64,000 nt of DNA from Chitinophaga sp. E66 (GCA_019285755.1 CP079103.1:3472001-3536000); one strand, 5' to 3'; positions 10,016-23,023 are shown, counted from the stretch's first letter. Translations and numbers: made by a program. Notes: generated by a model from the letters alone, not told the origin.

Positions 10016-11324
10016 AACTGCTGATTTAACCGTTTACCGCCTTTGTTCCCCTGTTTGAGGATATCCAGGATGCCTTCGTTATTAATGATGATCATACCGT
10101 GCTTATCATTGGTTACGCCCTCTTGCAGGGTGTACGTGTATTCCGGCGCCGTTCCCTTCATGATGGTGGGCAGGAAAAAGAACGCGGCACTTTCCTTTTT
10201 CCGCAACTCGTCCGCCGCTTCGATGATATGGGAGGAGATGATGAACTTGCTGTCTTTCCGGTTGGTGAAGGCCTTACATACCGCCAGCGTGCCTTCCAGG
10301 GCATCCTTTACGTTGGTGCCCCTGAACAGTTCGTCGAACAGTACGAACAGGGATTTCTTCTCACTGAGCTCCTGGGCTATTTTCTTCACCCGCAGCACTT
10401 CCGCATAGAAGTGGCTGGCGCCGATGCCGAGGTTATCCGGCAGGTTGATGGTGGTGTATACGCCGTCCAGAACAGAGAGTTCCATACCGGAAGCGGCGAC
10501 CGGGAAGCCCATATGCGCGATGTACACCGCGGTACTGAAAGACCGCAGGAAGGTGGATTTCCCCGCCATATTGGCGCCGGTGAGGAACACCAGGTTGCGG
10601 AAAGGCCCCATTTCAAGGGTATTGGCCACCGCGTTTTTCAGTAACGGATGGTAGACGCCCTCCACCTTCAGGATGCCCGTCCCCTCGGATGCACAACCGG
10701 GAACACCATATTATGCTTCAGGGTAACCTGCGCCACAGAAACATAGACATCGATATGATAGATGAATTGCAGCAGCTGCAGCACCTTTTGTTTTTCCTTC
10801 ATGCGGATAAGCACGTCATAGGCGGTAACGGCGGCGAAAGAGATCCGGGCATCCGGCCGCTCATTGAAGACCGGCGCAAAGGCCGGATCGTTCAGGAGAC
10901 GAATGACTGCCAGCCGTTCGGCTTCCAGTTCCTCCACCGCCACGAGCTGCTCAGACTCCATATACCGCCGCAGCGCATGGAACAACCCGATAACGGAAGT
11001 GATGCCGTTTTGGGTCTCCTTCTCACCAGGCGCTACTTTGGAGCCGCTGTCGGTATTATCGTCAAAAGTGATATACTTCTCCACGTTATCCAGCATGGCG
11101 CCGTCGAAGGGGAAGCTGGCCTTCATGCCCGCGAAAGCGGAGATAATGCTGATCCGTTTCATGATCGCTTCCCGGTCGCTGAGCGGTTGTCTGAACATGG
11201 ATTCCATGATAGCTTGTCCGCCGCGGGTAAACGACTGGTTGTATATTTCGAATATACCTTTGGTATCCGCTTTGGAGAACAAGCGCAAATCCTCCATCGT
11301 CTGCGTATCTGTCTGCAAATACAT
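10012..11324 (-). CDS. MutS-family ATPase lacking the mismatch-recognition domain (first of a tandem pair)
   Basis: About 438 residues, a paralogue of the downstream gene. The N-terminal helical part has SFTRGGQAIMESMFRQPLSD, matching KTRIGEKLMDEMFSHPLTD in its partner. Domain V shows Walker A GANMAGKST, Walker B LFVLFDELFRGTN and SSH in place of STH. A missing base near 10672 separates VVHPRG from the rest. The TGA stop lies inside the next start (ATGA). Confidence 0.82.
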
Positions 11325-11357
11325 ATTATGCGTTTAAATCAAAACTAAAACACTCCG

Positions 11358-13678
11358 CTACTTGCGTTTTCTCCGGATGAGGATGACGATCCCGGCAATG
11401 AGCATCAGGGCCGGCAGCACATACTGGAGCACCAATTTCAGCGTGTGGGCGGTGGCCTTGGTGATCGTCAGCCAGGTATCCTTCGGAGGCGCGAAGTGAT
11501 GGTAAATAGGATAACGGTTGTCTACCGTATAGCTGTAGAACGCGTTGCCGTAGTCTTTGCCGTTTGCCTTCCCGGAAGACATAAGATCGGCATCGCTGGA
11601 AACGAGGATGCGCTGCTCGCGGCCGTTGATCTTACGGGTCAGCTGCAGGCCTACCGCGTAGGGCGCTTCCGTCTTATAATCCCCTTCCGCCCGGTCAAAT
11701 ACCGGCGCAGCGGAGTCTACCACCAATACGCCTCTTTCAACCCAGGTGTTTTCGTTGTTATCCAGGGTGGTGATCTGCCTTACTTTAAACCCGGTCGTAT
11801 CGGAATAGCGCAGCACGCCCGCGCCGGTGATGGCGGTATGGGTCGCTTTTTTGATCCCCATCCTGTAGAAGTAAAAGGGCTCTTCATCGGCCATCTCGGT
11901 TCCGGTTTTGGAGATCAGGCCTACGAACTTATGCGGCATATCGTGCGGGTTTACCTGTACGATGGTGCCCTCTTCCGCATTTACACCGATGTGGTTGAGG
12001 ATGGGGTTCATGATGAATTGCTTGCCCGGCTCGGTGTAGAACATGGCATTGCCGCCATCGTCGATATATTTCTTTACACTGTCGATCACGGCTTGTTGCA
12101 GCATCGTCTTGGGATCGGAGATCACCAGTACTTCGTTTGTGGTAAAGGTGGCGGGACTGATCGTGGATACCGTGTCGAAATCAGTTCCCAGGTTAATTAG
12201 GGCGTTGCGAACGGATTTATTGACGGCATGGTTGCCATATTCCCGTTCCCCGAACTTTAAAGGCGAGCGCTCGAGGTGCCCGGTCAGGAACCTGAAGGTG
12301 GGCGTGGTATCGTTGATCAGGCGCAACAGGCTGCCGGAAACATTCCGCTCGCTGGGCATGGTCTCCGGGTCCAGGTAGGTCCGGAGCAAGGTCTTTTTTC
12401 CTTTATATTCCACCTGCATGAGGAGGCCTTTCACTTCGGACTCGAGGTCTATGATGCTCCTGATCTCTGCAGGCGTCTTAAATATCCCGATGTCGGTCTT
12501 GTTCATTTCGGCGTACTTTTCCGCTATCTCCGCAAGTGATTTACCGGGAACGTCTGGTAAATGGAGCTGTCGCCCTTATTTACATCGTAGTAGTACACAT
12601 ATTCAAACTCCATATTATTGTAAAACCGGCGGTACCTCGACCAGAAGTTCCACAGGTACTTGTTACGGGCCGTGGGCAGGCCATTGGTCAGGTTGTAACC
12701 GAACAGGTTGGTGTACAGGGTCACCTTCAGCGGGGAACCGTCCAGCTTTTTAATGACCTCCCGGGTGTTGGGATGCAGGGTATTTACCTTGCTCCTGGTC
12801 ACGTCACAGTAACCGATAAAACCATGCTGCGAAGTAACCACGAGCACCACTACCGTCACGGCAAACGCTGCCAGGTAGCGGCCGGCAGATACCCGCCAGG
12901 ACCTGGATTCAGTTACGGCTTTGGTCCGGATGATGGTGCAGGCGATGAAGAAAGCGATCATGATCAGGAAGTACGTAATGTCTTTTGTGGTGATCAGTCC
13001 GCCTAACAGCGCCTCCACTCTTCCGGAGCTGGACAGGAAATAAGTAACATCCTCACGTAGTCGGTGCCCTGAAAAAGAGCCCCAAAGCCGCCAGGAAGGT
13101 CAGGAAGGCGAAAGTGCCGATCCCCGCAACGATCGGGTAAGCCGTAAGGCTGGAGATAAACATCCCGATGGCCACGTACATGGCCGCCAGCAGGAAGAAG
13201 CCCAGCAACATGGCGCAGATGTGCAGCACTTCCACATCTTTGATAGAAAAGGTGAGGATCACTACTTCTCCGACAAACAACAGGATCATCAGGCAGACGA
13301 AGCCATATACGCCCAGGAATTTGCCCAGTACGATCTGACGGGTGGTAAGGGGTGATGAATGCAAGAGTTTAATGGTTCCCGAGGAATACTCCCGGTTGAT
13401 CACGCCCATGGTCAGCAGCGGAATGAACAGGAAGAAGATCATCAATACCATATCTACCCCTTGGCTACTACCATGCGGGTAAGCGGCATGTTCATGAACC
13501 CTTCGAACGCGCTTCCCTGCAGCTCCAGCAACGAATCCTGCTGCACGGCGGCATCTGCCAGGGTCCCCATGATGATGCCCGCGCTGGACATCAGGAACAG
13601 GATCAAAATAAACCAGGCTATCGGCGAAAAGAAAAAGTACCTTAATTCTGCCCGTGCTATATTGAATATTACTCTCAT
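11358..13678 (-). CDS. GldF-GldG-like fused ABC permease and auxiliary domain, frameshifted
   Basis: About 773 residues once three frame breaks (near 13455, 13050 and 12520) are bridged. The first 240 residues form an ABC-2 permease (AELRYFFFSPIAWFILILF, then FINREYSSGTIKLLHSSPLTTRQIVLGKFLG). The rest is a GldG-like extracytoplasmic domain with VNTLHPNTREVIKKLDGSPLKVTLYT and a C-terminal membrane anchor ending in RRKRK. In classical gliding bacteria GldF and GldG are separate; the fused form is what is often annotated as 'Gldg family protein'. The start overlaps the stop of the ABC ATPase gene (TAATG), so the two form one transporter. A role in gliding is plausible but not shown. Confidence 0.8.
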
Positions 13679-14605
13679 TACTGTAAGATTGAAGAAGATG
13701 ATAAAGTCTTGAATACGTCGTCCATCCCGGAAGACTCGGTATGAATGGCCGTGAGCCGCCAGTTCTTTTCAGCGCTTTTACGGACGATCCTTTCGGCGAG
13801 GTCATCGTTAGGCTGGAACCAGATGCGGCATTTGTTATCGGGCAGCATCTCCACCTTCTGTACGTCCTCTATCGCCAGCAGTTCATCGGCATAGGGCATA
13901 TTCAGCATTCTTACCAGCATGGTATTGGGTTGGAGGATGTTATTGAACGCGTCGAGCGTGTCGGAGAAGACCACCTGCCCCGATTCTATCATGATGATCT
14001 CTTTGGCCAGCAGGTTGATTTCCGACAATACATGCGACGAGAGCAGTACCGCCCTGTCTTGCGCTATCTCCCGGATCAGTTTCCTGGCTTCGATGATCTG
14101 GTTGGGATCCAGGCCGTTGGTAGGCTCATCGAGGATCACCACTTTGGGCTTATTGATGATAGCCTGGGCAATGCCCACCCGCTGGCGGTAACCGCCGGAA
14201 AGGTTCCTGATCAGCCGCGACCGCATCTGGGTAATGGAGGTTTTCTCCAACACTTCATCTACGGCAGACTTAATGACGCGCTTATCCATCAGCCGCAACT
14301 GCGCGGCGTATTCGGTACTCCTGCACGGTAAAGTCCAGGTACAGGGGCGCCTGTTGCGGCAGGAAGCCGATCTGCTTCTTATATGCGATAGGATCCTCTT
14401 TCATGCTCAGGCCATTAATGGAAACGGTCCCTTCGGTCTGCAACAGCGTGCCGCAGATGATGTTCATCGTGGTCGACTTCCCCGCTCCGTTGGAGCCTAA
14501 CAGCCCTACCACACCAGTGTCGTTTATCTCGAAATTGATCTCCCGGATCGCCCACGAACTGGCATACTTATGCGACAGGCTCTGGACCTTTAATATTGGG
14601 TGCAT
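13678..14605 (-). CDS. GldA-like ABC transporter ATP-binding protein, one frameshift
   Basis: About 308 residues. Walker A GSNGAGKST, Q-loop FLPQQAPLY, signature LSGGYRQRVGIAQAI, Walker B VVILDEPTNGLD and H-loop LLSSHVLSE are all present. A missing base near 14310 splits the protein after DFTVQEY. The C-terminal extension (residues 215 on) is typical of the ABC-2/GldA group. It shares a TAATG overlap with the fused permease gene. Confidence 0.88.
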
Positions 14606-14628
14606 ACTTGATTACTTATGAATGAATA

Positions 14629-15422
14629 CTAGAATTTAGAAGTGCCCGATGGTACTAGCCTTTCCGGAAAAATTACCCGCATCGGTCCGGTACCGGTCAC
14701 CAGCATGGTCCGCGCTTTGAACAGCCATTGCACATTAGACAGTGTGGTGCCGGGAAAAAGGTTCTGTTCGAATACGTGGCGATGAGTGCCCCGGATGCAT
14801 GGTCCCTCACTTCGAAGCGGAAGCTGGCTACCGAAGCATTTACCGGCACTTTCATGAAACTGGTGAGCTGGTCATAAGCGAGGTTGGATGCCATGGTTTT
14901 GGCTTCCGGCTCCAGCTGTATCACATCGATCGCCCTGTTATCGAACAGGTTGATAATGCGCAGGTTCACCGTGCTGTCTGACATGCTGCGGGGTGGTATC
15001 TGTTCCTTCACGGTTTTTTGCATCACCTTGCCCGGGCTGCCGTATATGAAATGCGTGTATATGCCGCCGGCTTCGAGTGGCAGGCGCGTTTGCAGGAATG
15101 GTTTGTCTGCATGGAGTGTATCGTAGTTCCTGAAGAGCCGGAGTGGCATATCCGTCTTATCCGTGGCGTACTCGAATACATCCCCGTGTTTGATATATGC
15201 CAGGCGGGCGTAGATCCTGGGCTGGGACTCGCCGAAGTAAGCGCTGAGGAAGGAGGAATTATCATTGATCCCGTTTACGACCGATACGGACGCCGGGAAC
15301 TTCTCCTCCCGCTGTTGCTTCTTGCAGGAAGCCATTGCAGCCATCACACAACCGGCCAATACCCATGTTTTGAAAGAAATGTGCTGATATATTGCCTGAA
15401 ACATCTTTGTTGATTTAAGCAT
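14629..15422 (-). CDS. Lipoprotein at the end of the SusCD operon
   Basis: About 264 residues with a lipoprotein signal (AAMASCKKQQ). The remainder is beta-rich and resembles the DUF4397-like lipoproteins that follow SusD genes (SVSVVNGINDNSS, VNLRIINLFDNRAIDVIQL). A missing G near 14753 changes the last 20 codons; restoring it gives FFPGTTLSNVQWLFKAR and a stop at 14629. The gene lies directly downstream of susD-like 15429-16878, so it is probably a surface-exposed accessory of the same uptake system. Ligand unknown. Confidence 0.65.
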
Positions 15423-15428
15423 GATCGA

Positions 15429-16878
15429 TTAATTGTACCCTGCATTCTGCGACAACTGGTTGCCCCAGATGATCTCATCCGGAGGGATGGGATATAGCAA
15501 CTGATGCGCGCTCCAGGGTTGTTTATACGATATCTGGGACAGCACCTCGGTAGCCTTGCCCGTCCTTTTCAGGTCGAACCAGCGATGCCCCACTCGGCAA
15601 ACAACTCTATCCTCCGCTCCTGTGCAATGGCCGCCGTCACCTGCTCACTGGTCAGGGAGTAAGGCAGGTTACCCAGCCCCGCCCGCCCGCGGATCGCATT
15701 CAGATCGTCTATGGCATCGTTTTTATTGGCTGCCCCCTGCCTAAGTTGGCTTCCGAGCGGATGAGGTACATCTCCGCCAGGCGCATCACTACATAATACT
15801 CAGACCGGTAGCCGCCTACTACCTGGTTAGTCGCGTTGATCTTGTACTTGGCGGGCGTAAAACCGGTTGGGTTCGAGGGTGAGCCCGTGAGCGGGGCCGT
15901 CCATAGCGATTTGCGGTTATCGCCTGTTTCAAACGCATTCACGAGGAGCGGCGTCATGTACCTGCCGGTCAGGGCATTGCCTTCAGGAGTAGAATTCCCG
16001 TAGCCGTTCGAATAATTGATCTGTTTCAACTGGAAGATCACTTCGCGGCTGTTGACACCGAACACGCCGCTAAGGTCTTCCAGGCGGAACAGGGCCGTTT
16101 GCCCGATCACGTCATTGGCATGGCGGTAAGCCTGTCCATAGTCTTTAACGTACAGGTAAACCCTGGCGAGCATGGCTTTCACGTACCATTTGTTGATCCG
16201 GATGCGCTCGGTATTGTTGCCGTCGTAGTTTTCGGTCAGGTAGCCTGACGCCTCTTCCAGGTCTTTGATGATCTGTTGATAGATTTCAGTGGGTTTGGCG
16301 GAAGGGAGGTTTTGGGTCTCGTTGAAATCAATAGACATTACAAGTGGGATATTCTCAAACAGGTTCACCAGGTAGAAGTAGCTCATGGCCCTTACCGCCA
16401 TTGCCTCTCCCAATATGCGATTCCTGGCGGCCTCCGTAAAATCCTTCGAGGCGGACGCTTTTACCCCCTGGATCAGTGCATTGGCATTGAAAATCCCCTT
16501 ATAGGCAGTTCTCCATATTTTAGCCGCGTATCCCGGGTTCCTTAACGATAGCTTATTAGCAAACTCGGCGTAATACTGATACTGCCCGCTGATGGAGGGA
16601 TGATACAATTCATCGGCCAGGTGCCCCGCGGCGAGGGTGATGCCGCCGGCGCTGTAAAGGTCGGATCCCAGCGGCGGGTTCATGGTTGCTTCGTACTCTC
16701 CTCCGCTGATGAGGTACGAATACAGGCCGTTCAGGGCCGTGAAGGCCTGCTCGTCGTTCTGAAACACCTGGTTGGTGGTGATCGAGTTCACCGGATCTTT
16801 AATATCCAGCAGTTTGTTGCAACCCGTGGCCAGCAGGAAAGCGCCCGCGAAGGCTATATTGAAAGTTAGTTTTCTCAT
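15429..16878 (-). CDS. SusD/RagB family outer-membrane lipoprotein, frameshifted near the C-terminus
   Basis: About 483 residues. The lipoprotein signal is LLATGCNKLLDIKDP. The SusD N-terminal TPR part has ALNGLYSYLISGG and the RagB part has AEMYLIRSEANLGRG. A frame break near 15735 is followed by the conserved end DLNAIRGRAGL, ERRIELFAEWGHRWFDLKRTG and PIPPDEI. SusD proteins form the lid over the SusC channel at the outer membrane. It lies 10 bp downstream of susC-like 16889-20268. Confidence 0.9.
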
Positions 16879-16888
16879 GCGATAGAAT

Positions 16889-19800
16889 TTAGAAACTGAA
16901 TCTTACATTAGCGGCGATCCTCCTGATCTGCGGCACATTGCCCAGCTCCACATCCGCCACCCGGTAATGCGTGAGCTTGAATATCTTGGAAGAATTGACG
17001 GAGATCATCCCCTGTTTCATCCTGATCCTTTCCAACCATTTCTCGGGCAGCAGGTACGACAGGCTGAGGTTATCCAGGCTGAGGAAAGAACCGTTGGCAT
17101 AGTACGCGTCGGAGCCATAGAACCCGCCGTCGTTGATCATAGAAAACTTGGAATAAAGGGCTTTATCGCCCGGTTGCCGCCAGTGCCGGTTTTCCACTTC
17201 GTCATACAGGACCATATTATCGAGCCCGCCGTAGCCGAGGTTATTCAGCTGGTCTGCCACCAGGTTGTTCTCGAAGCTGAATTGCGCATCCAGCGATAGC
17301 TTCCGCATGAAATCCACCCGCATGCCGAACCCGCCGAAATACTTCGGGTTGAGGTCTATCACCCTGTAGTGATCGTCCAGCTCCAGGTCGGGGAAGTTGA
17401 CGGAGGGGGCGCCATTCTGGCGGTACCCGTCGCCGTTATGATCTTCGAACTCAGGCGTCCCCTTCAGGGGTTGATGCCGATATAGTGGGCAAACGAACGG
17501 GCAGACACGGAGGTACCGATCCGGTACATATCCCTGTAGGGTGAGTCTTCCAGTCCTTCGAAGGCCACAAGCGTATTCTTATTCCGGCTTACCTGGAAGC
17601 GGGCAGAAAGGCCCAGGTATCGGTGTTCAGGATGGACGCGTCCAGCATTAGTTCTATGCCTTTATTCCGGATCACGGCGGGCCAGTTGCCTACAACGGAG
17701 GGGAAACCGGTGAATCCGGGGTCGTAATATTGGTCAATTGACGGCCGTCGCGGTTCAGGTAGAAGTTACTTTCGATGTTGATCCTGCTGTTAAACAACCC
17801 GATACGGCCCCCACTTCGAACTTGGTGGCGCTGGACCAGCTATACTTCTGGTTAACCGGCTGCACCAGGGTATAGATAGTCTGGTCGTCGTAATCCGGTA
17901 GTTTTTCAAGCAGATTAGGTGGAATGTTCGACCAGCGGGAGAGATATTGGTAATCGCCCACGTTGGCGTTGCCCATGATCCCGTAGGTTGATCTGATCTT
18001 GGCGAAACTGAGCCAGTCCAGCCCCGCATCCCTGAACCAATCTTCATTGGAAAGCACCCACGACACCCCGGCTGAACCGAAATTGCCGAACCGGGCGCCG
18101 GTGCCGAAGCGGGAGGAACCATCCCTCCTGCCGTTCAGATTCACGATATATTTATTCTTCCAGTCGAACGACACGGACGCCAGCACGGAAGCCACTTTCA
18201 GCTGTACGTAATTGTTCATGTTCTGAACGATCTGTGCGTTCGAGTAACTTTTGATGAGATTGTCGTTGGAGTACATCATCCCGATAATCGACACCACTTC
18301 CTGGTCTGCGTAGCTGTAATCCGCCGCCAGGGAAACATTTACCCGGGCGTCGCCGAACATTTTAATGTAATTGATCTTCGGCTGAATGAGCAGGCTCTTG
18401 CCAGACCCGTTTGAATAGATGGCCATGCTGAAAGGGAAGTACAGCGGGTCTTTCGCCGCTTTAGGGAGATAACTGCCCCCTTATTGGAGAAGATTTCCCG
18501 CTGATGCGCACCCCGGCCGTGAGATCTTTCATGATCTCATAGGTGAACCCTACATTGGTCTGGTTCTTCATGGTCTGGTTCTCGCCCCAGTTTTTGATAT
18601 CCTTGAAGGGATACTGGCTGCCGTACTGGTTTCTGTAAGGTTCCCAGTTGTATTGTCCTTTGTCGTCGTAGATCCAGGGGCGTTCGGAGCGAGGGTAAAG
18701 TAGTTCACGGTGGCGGCCGTCTCGTTGTTAGTGTAGCTGGTATTGGAACCCAGTTCTACCGCCAGCTTGCCGTTGGGGCTGCGGTGGTTGAAAGAGAGGC
18801 CAACCGTCAGGCGGTCGTTACCGCGGCCTGAGTTATACAACTCCGTTGTGGAGGTATAACCAACGCTTACGCGATAGGTATTTTGCAGGAGGCCGCCTTC
18901 TACGCTGAGCTGCACATCGTCAGATGATTCATTTTTGAAAAAGTGCGCTGCCAGTCGGTGTAGGAGTTTTGGTCCCAGATAGTGAGATCGGGGGCATTGT
19001 CGCGCGTGGGCAGCGCCGCGTCGTTGAGGAACGCTTCCCTTCTCACGCCAGGTATTGCTCCGTGTTCATCATGGGCATATAGCGCTGGACGGTAGAGAAT
19101 ATCTTGGAATAGCTGACATTGAACCGCGTTGGGCCGGGCTTGCCGCGTTTGGTGGTAATGAGGATCACCCCGTTGGCGCCACGGGAGCCGTAAAGCGCGG
19201 TGGCGTCCGCATCCTTGAGAACGTCTACGCTTTCAATGTCGAGCGGGTTGATCATGAACAGGGGTTCTCCGAAGGGGAATAACCACCGGGTACGGGCGTG
19301 CCTGCGCCCATTGGATTTACGGACATGGTGGCGATGGGAAGCCCGTCTACCACATACAGCGGATCGGTGTACATATTTTCATTCAGTACGTTCCGGCCGC
19401 GTAGCTCCACTCTTCGCGTCCCGGCGCTGTTTGCCGTAGGGCTGATACGGAGACCGGGAATGCGGCCGGCGATCGCGTCCAGCACGTTCGCTACCGGCTG
19501 GCGTTCGATATCGGCCGCCTTCACGGTGGCGATGTTTGCCGTTCCGGTTCTTTTATTGGTGGTCCCTAATACGGTGATCTGCACTTCGTCGAGCTTGTTT
19601 TCGGACAGTACCATCTCTGCGGAATATGAGTGGCTGGCAATCATCTCCCCGGTTACTGTAAACCGGTGATCAACATACCCGATAAAGCTGATCCGGACCT
19701 GATCGCCCACGCTGGCGGAGATCTGCACCGACCCACTCGCGGCCGTCAGAAAGTGCTTCTGGGTAGTGAGGTTGCTGACCGTGGCGCTACCCAGTGGCGT

Positions 19801-20268
19801 GAGGCCGTTGGAAAAGACGAAGACATTGATAACATCTTCGCGGATCATGGGCGCGACGGCAACTTCCGTAGCGGCAGGTGTCTCCTTCTTAGAAACGAGG
19901 ATATTCCTGTCGATGATCTTGTAGGTCAGGGACTGGTTCTCAAACACCCGGTTCAGGAAAGCCTCCAGGGTGATGCCGTTGGCCTGGATGGTGACGGGTT
20001 TGGCGACCGATAAGGCGGCCGCTTTGTACATGAAAACATAGTCGGTCTGCGACTCTACTACGGCAAACACCTTCTCCAGCGATACGTTCTTGCCGTTGAA
20101 GTGAATGCTTTGCGAAAGGCCTCTGGCGGATACCTGCATCAGGGCGACGGTGAGAAGAAAGAATGTTAGCTTCATGACTAACAGCGATTTGGTTGAGCTA
20201 CGTTTACACCCATATGGGGCCCGTATGCAATGAAGAAATTTTTGCATAATTTGCAGCCGTCCCTTCAC
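16889..20268 (-). CDS. SusC/RagA family TonB-dependent transporter with STN domain, many frameshifts
   Basis: About 1126 residues in at least six pieces. Residues 40-120 form an STN (secretin/TonB N-terminal) domain ([23 protein letters not shown]), which implies control by the FecR/sigma pair upstream. A carboxypeptidase-like region and the plug follow: [30 protein letters not shown] and the SusC signature [28 protein letters not shown]. The beta-barrel ends in ANVRFSF. It imports oligosaccharides, peptides or siderophores with SusD; the STN domain fits either a glycan or an iron-chelate system. Confidence 0.9.
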
Positions 20269-20389
20269 CAGGGACGCATGTTTAAGTGAACAATTAACAG
20301 TCTACATGCTGGTTGATTACATTGCTTGAACATCCGCCGGGAGTGTCGCAACCACTTCCGGCTTTGTTTTACGCAAAGCTTGTCGATTC

Positions 20390-21602
20390 TTATTTTACAA
20401 TCAGGACATTCCCCTTTAATTCAAAATCCACATCCATCGTTTCGAGTACTTTCAGTACATCTAACAGGTTGGTATTACGGTGCATCTTCCCCTTGAAGAT
20501 GACGTTCTCCGGTTTACCTAAGTAGTGTACCTCTATATTATACCATCTTTCCAGTTGCCGCATGACGCTGTACAGGTCTACCCCATCGAAGTTGAACAGG
20601 CCGTTCTTCCAGGCGGTGACCTTACCGGGATCGATGGATTCCGTGACGGTCAGCGTGGGCTCGGATTGCGCCTCCGGTTTGGTCAGGATGGCCGTCTGGC
20701 CGGGCACGAGCACTTTGTGGCGGACCTTATCCTTCCCTAGGCTGCCGGCGAGCGGCGTTACTTTCACCGCGCCGGACAGCAGGGTTGTCTGGATGGTTTG
20801 TTCGTTGGTGTAAGAGTTGATGTTGAACGTGGTGCCGAGGACTTCCACCTTCATCTGGCCGGTTTCCACGACAAAGGGCTGCCAGCTTCTGTTGGTGACA
20901 TCGAAGTAGACCTCCCTGTTATCTTTACCCTTCTCTCCCCACCTTTAAAAGCGACCGGGTATTCGATGGAAGAAGCGGCGTTCAGCCAGGCTTCCGTGCC
21001 ATCGGGCAAAGTAACGTGGTACTGGCGCCCGTTAGGCGTGGTGATGGTATTCAGGGATGCATCGCCGGTGGCGGCGGTGGCATCATAAACCAGTTCGTTA
21101 TTATTTAATAATACTTCCGTGCCGCTTTGAGTGGCGATCTTCCCGTTGGCGAGGCTGTCGAGCACTACCTGGGTACCGTCTGCCAGCGTGAGGATGGCGC
21201 CGTTCTTACCGGGCGGGATATCCTGCAGGGCGATGTGCCCTGTGCCGGCGGATTGCCCGGGCTGGCGGACGAGGAAGAAGTAGGACGATACGCCCAGCGC
21301 GATTACCAGCACGGCGGCGGCCCATTTCCATTTCAGAGGGAAGCGCATCCGGCGAATGTTGGAAGTGGCGGGCTTATCGGAAAGGAAGCGTTCCAGCGCC
21401 GCGGATTCGTTGAACTGCGCCATGGCACGTATGTGCCGCTGCTGAACGTCCGGGTCGTTCACTTCATCCCACAATTGTCGATGTTCCTTGCTTTCAGCGA
21501 TCCAGGCATCCAGCTGCGCCTGCTCTTCGGCCGTAAGCGTTCCATTTCGCGATCGGGATATGAGCGATGCGATGAGGAAAGGATCATTCGGAAAATCCCC
21601 AT
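20390..21602 (-). CDS. FecR family anti-sigma factor, two frameshifts
   Basis: About 404 residues. The cytoplasmic N-terminus has LTAEEQAQLDAWI; one transmembrane helix is KWAAAVLVIALGVSSYFFLV; the periplasmic FecR domain has TLPDGTEAWLNAASSIEYP, GEVYFDV and VLGTTFNINSY; the C-terminal STN-like part has WYNIEVHYLGKPE. A G is missing just after ATG 21602 (GGGG run) and another in the GGGAGG run near 20930. It should hold the sigma factor 21667-22254 inactive until the SusC-like transporter signals. Confidence 0.9.
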
Positions 21603-21666
21603 GTCTAACGTATTTCTATTAATACAACGCGAAATACCGATCGTACTAAAAGAAGCGAAAATATTT

Positions 21667-22254
21667 TTACGGGTGGTTAGAGAAGAGGGAGAACAATGCG
21701 AAAACGACGGGCGACAGCCGCATCCGGAGGAGCTTCATGCCCCGGGTTTTCTGGTTCTTGACGGTCTGCAGGGATATGGAAAGGCGCGCGGCGATCTCTT
21801 CGTTCTTAAGGCCGTCTATATAGCTCATGCGGACGATCTTGCCGCATTGCTCCGGCAGGCCGTCGATTTCCCGGTAGATGACCCGGAAGACCTCCATGCG
21901 GATGACTTCCAGCTCGGCGGCGGCGTCTCTCTCTTCCTGTTCGCTGAGGAAAACGGCCTGGCGTTCCTTGCTGTGCTGGTCGCCTTTGAGGAAGTTAAGG
22001 GAAGCGTTGCGGGTGGCTTTATAAAGAAAATCCTTCACATGGCGGAGGTCGTGGAAGGCGGATTGCTGCTGCCAGAGCCGCTCGAAGACGTCCTGGACTA
22101 TATCTTCGGCATGGGCAGGCTCGCGGACGATTCCGGTCGCATAATGGCAGAGGGCGCTGTAATACTCCTTAAATATAAAAGAATACTGCGATGTATCTCC
22201 CGAGGTCAGTCCCCGCAAAATCAACTGCTCAGTATAAGATGGTTCCCCGGTCAA
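21667..22254 (-). CDS. ECF RNA polymerase sigma factor (FecI-like), intact
   Basis: 195 residues. Region 2 has YSFIFKEYYSALCHYATGIV and EDIVQDVFERLW; region 4 has LPEQCGKIVRMSYIDGLKNEEIAARLSISLQTVKNQKTRGMKLL. It starts the minus-strand run of sigma factor, FecR, SusC, SusD and lipoprotein, and is divergent from the Crp/Fnr gene at 22348. Confidence 0.92.
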   Translation of the reverse strand: MTGEPSYTEQLILRGLTSGDTSQYSFIFKEYYSALCHYATGIVREPAHAEDIVQDVFERLWQQQSAFHDLRHVKDFLYKATRNASLNFLKGDQHSKERQAVFLSEQEERDAAAELEVIRMEVFRVIYREIDGLPEQCGKIVRMSYIDGLKNEEIAARLSISLQTVKNQKTRGMKLLRMRLSPVVFALFSLFSNHP

Positions 22255-22347
22255 GGTTGGCTGCGCATTTTGGTTGACCGTAAAAATAATTAAATTATTA
22301 AGCTATTTTCACCCTTTGGCAACCATTATTAGCAAAGTAGTCCACAG

Positions 22348-23023
22348 ATGCTCGATTCGGAAAAAACGGCTTTCTACCTCGGTCTCTTTAAGGGAATTGA
22401 TCCCGAAGACCTCTTCAAAGTGATACAAGCGACGCAGCAGCGGGTCCTGGAGCCGGGGAGATATTCATCCGCGAGGGGAGAACAGCATGCGGCTGGCGTA
22501 TATCAAGGAAGGGATGATCCGGTCGTATCATGTGAATGATAAGGGAATGGAGACGACGGTATTGTTGCGCTGGGAAGAGCAAATCATCGCCTCGTACGAC
22601 AGCATCCTCCTGCAGAAGCCATCGCGCTTCACTTACCACGCGCTGGAGAAGACGACCTTGCTGGAGGTCGATTACAACCTCATCCAGCAGCTGCTGGAAA
22701 CCAAACCCGGGTTCGAGAAAGCCCGGTACCATTTTGTGCTCGATATGCTGGCACAGTCGCTCGAGCGCATAGAGACCTTTGTGCTCCATACGCCGGAGGA
22801 GCGGTATCTTCAACTCATCAAAGACAAGCCCGACCTGTTGCAGCGGGTACCTGACAAGCACCTGGCCACCCTGCTGGGGATTACGCCCGTGTCGCTTAGC
22901 CGCATCCGGAAGCGGATTGCCCGGAAGGGGGCGATTAATTATCTTTTGTTAACGGCCAGCGAAAACCGCCTGATTACATTTGTTCTAAATTCTGTTACAT
23001 GGAACAAATGGCGACAACGCTAG
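22348..23023 (+). CDS. Crp/Fnr family transcription regulator, one frameshift
   Basis: About 225 residues. The cyclic-nucleotide-binding fold is at residues 15-115 (EPGEIFIREGENSMRLAYIKEGMIRSYHV) and the C-terminal winged helix-turn-helix has DKHLATLLGITPVSLSRIRKRIARKG. A base is missing near 22467. No conserved cAMP-binding PRFG-S-motif is seen, so the ligand is unknown. The coding region overlaps the start of the next gene by 25 bp. Confidence 0.82.

Noticed and set aside
8698..11324. Canonical mutS
   Set aside because: Both proteins are half length and lack the mismatch-recognition domain.
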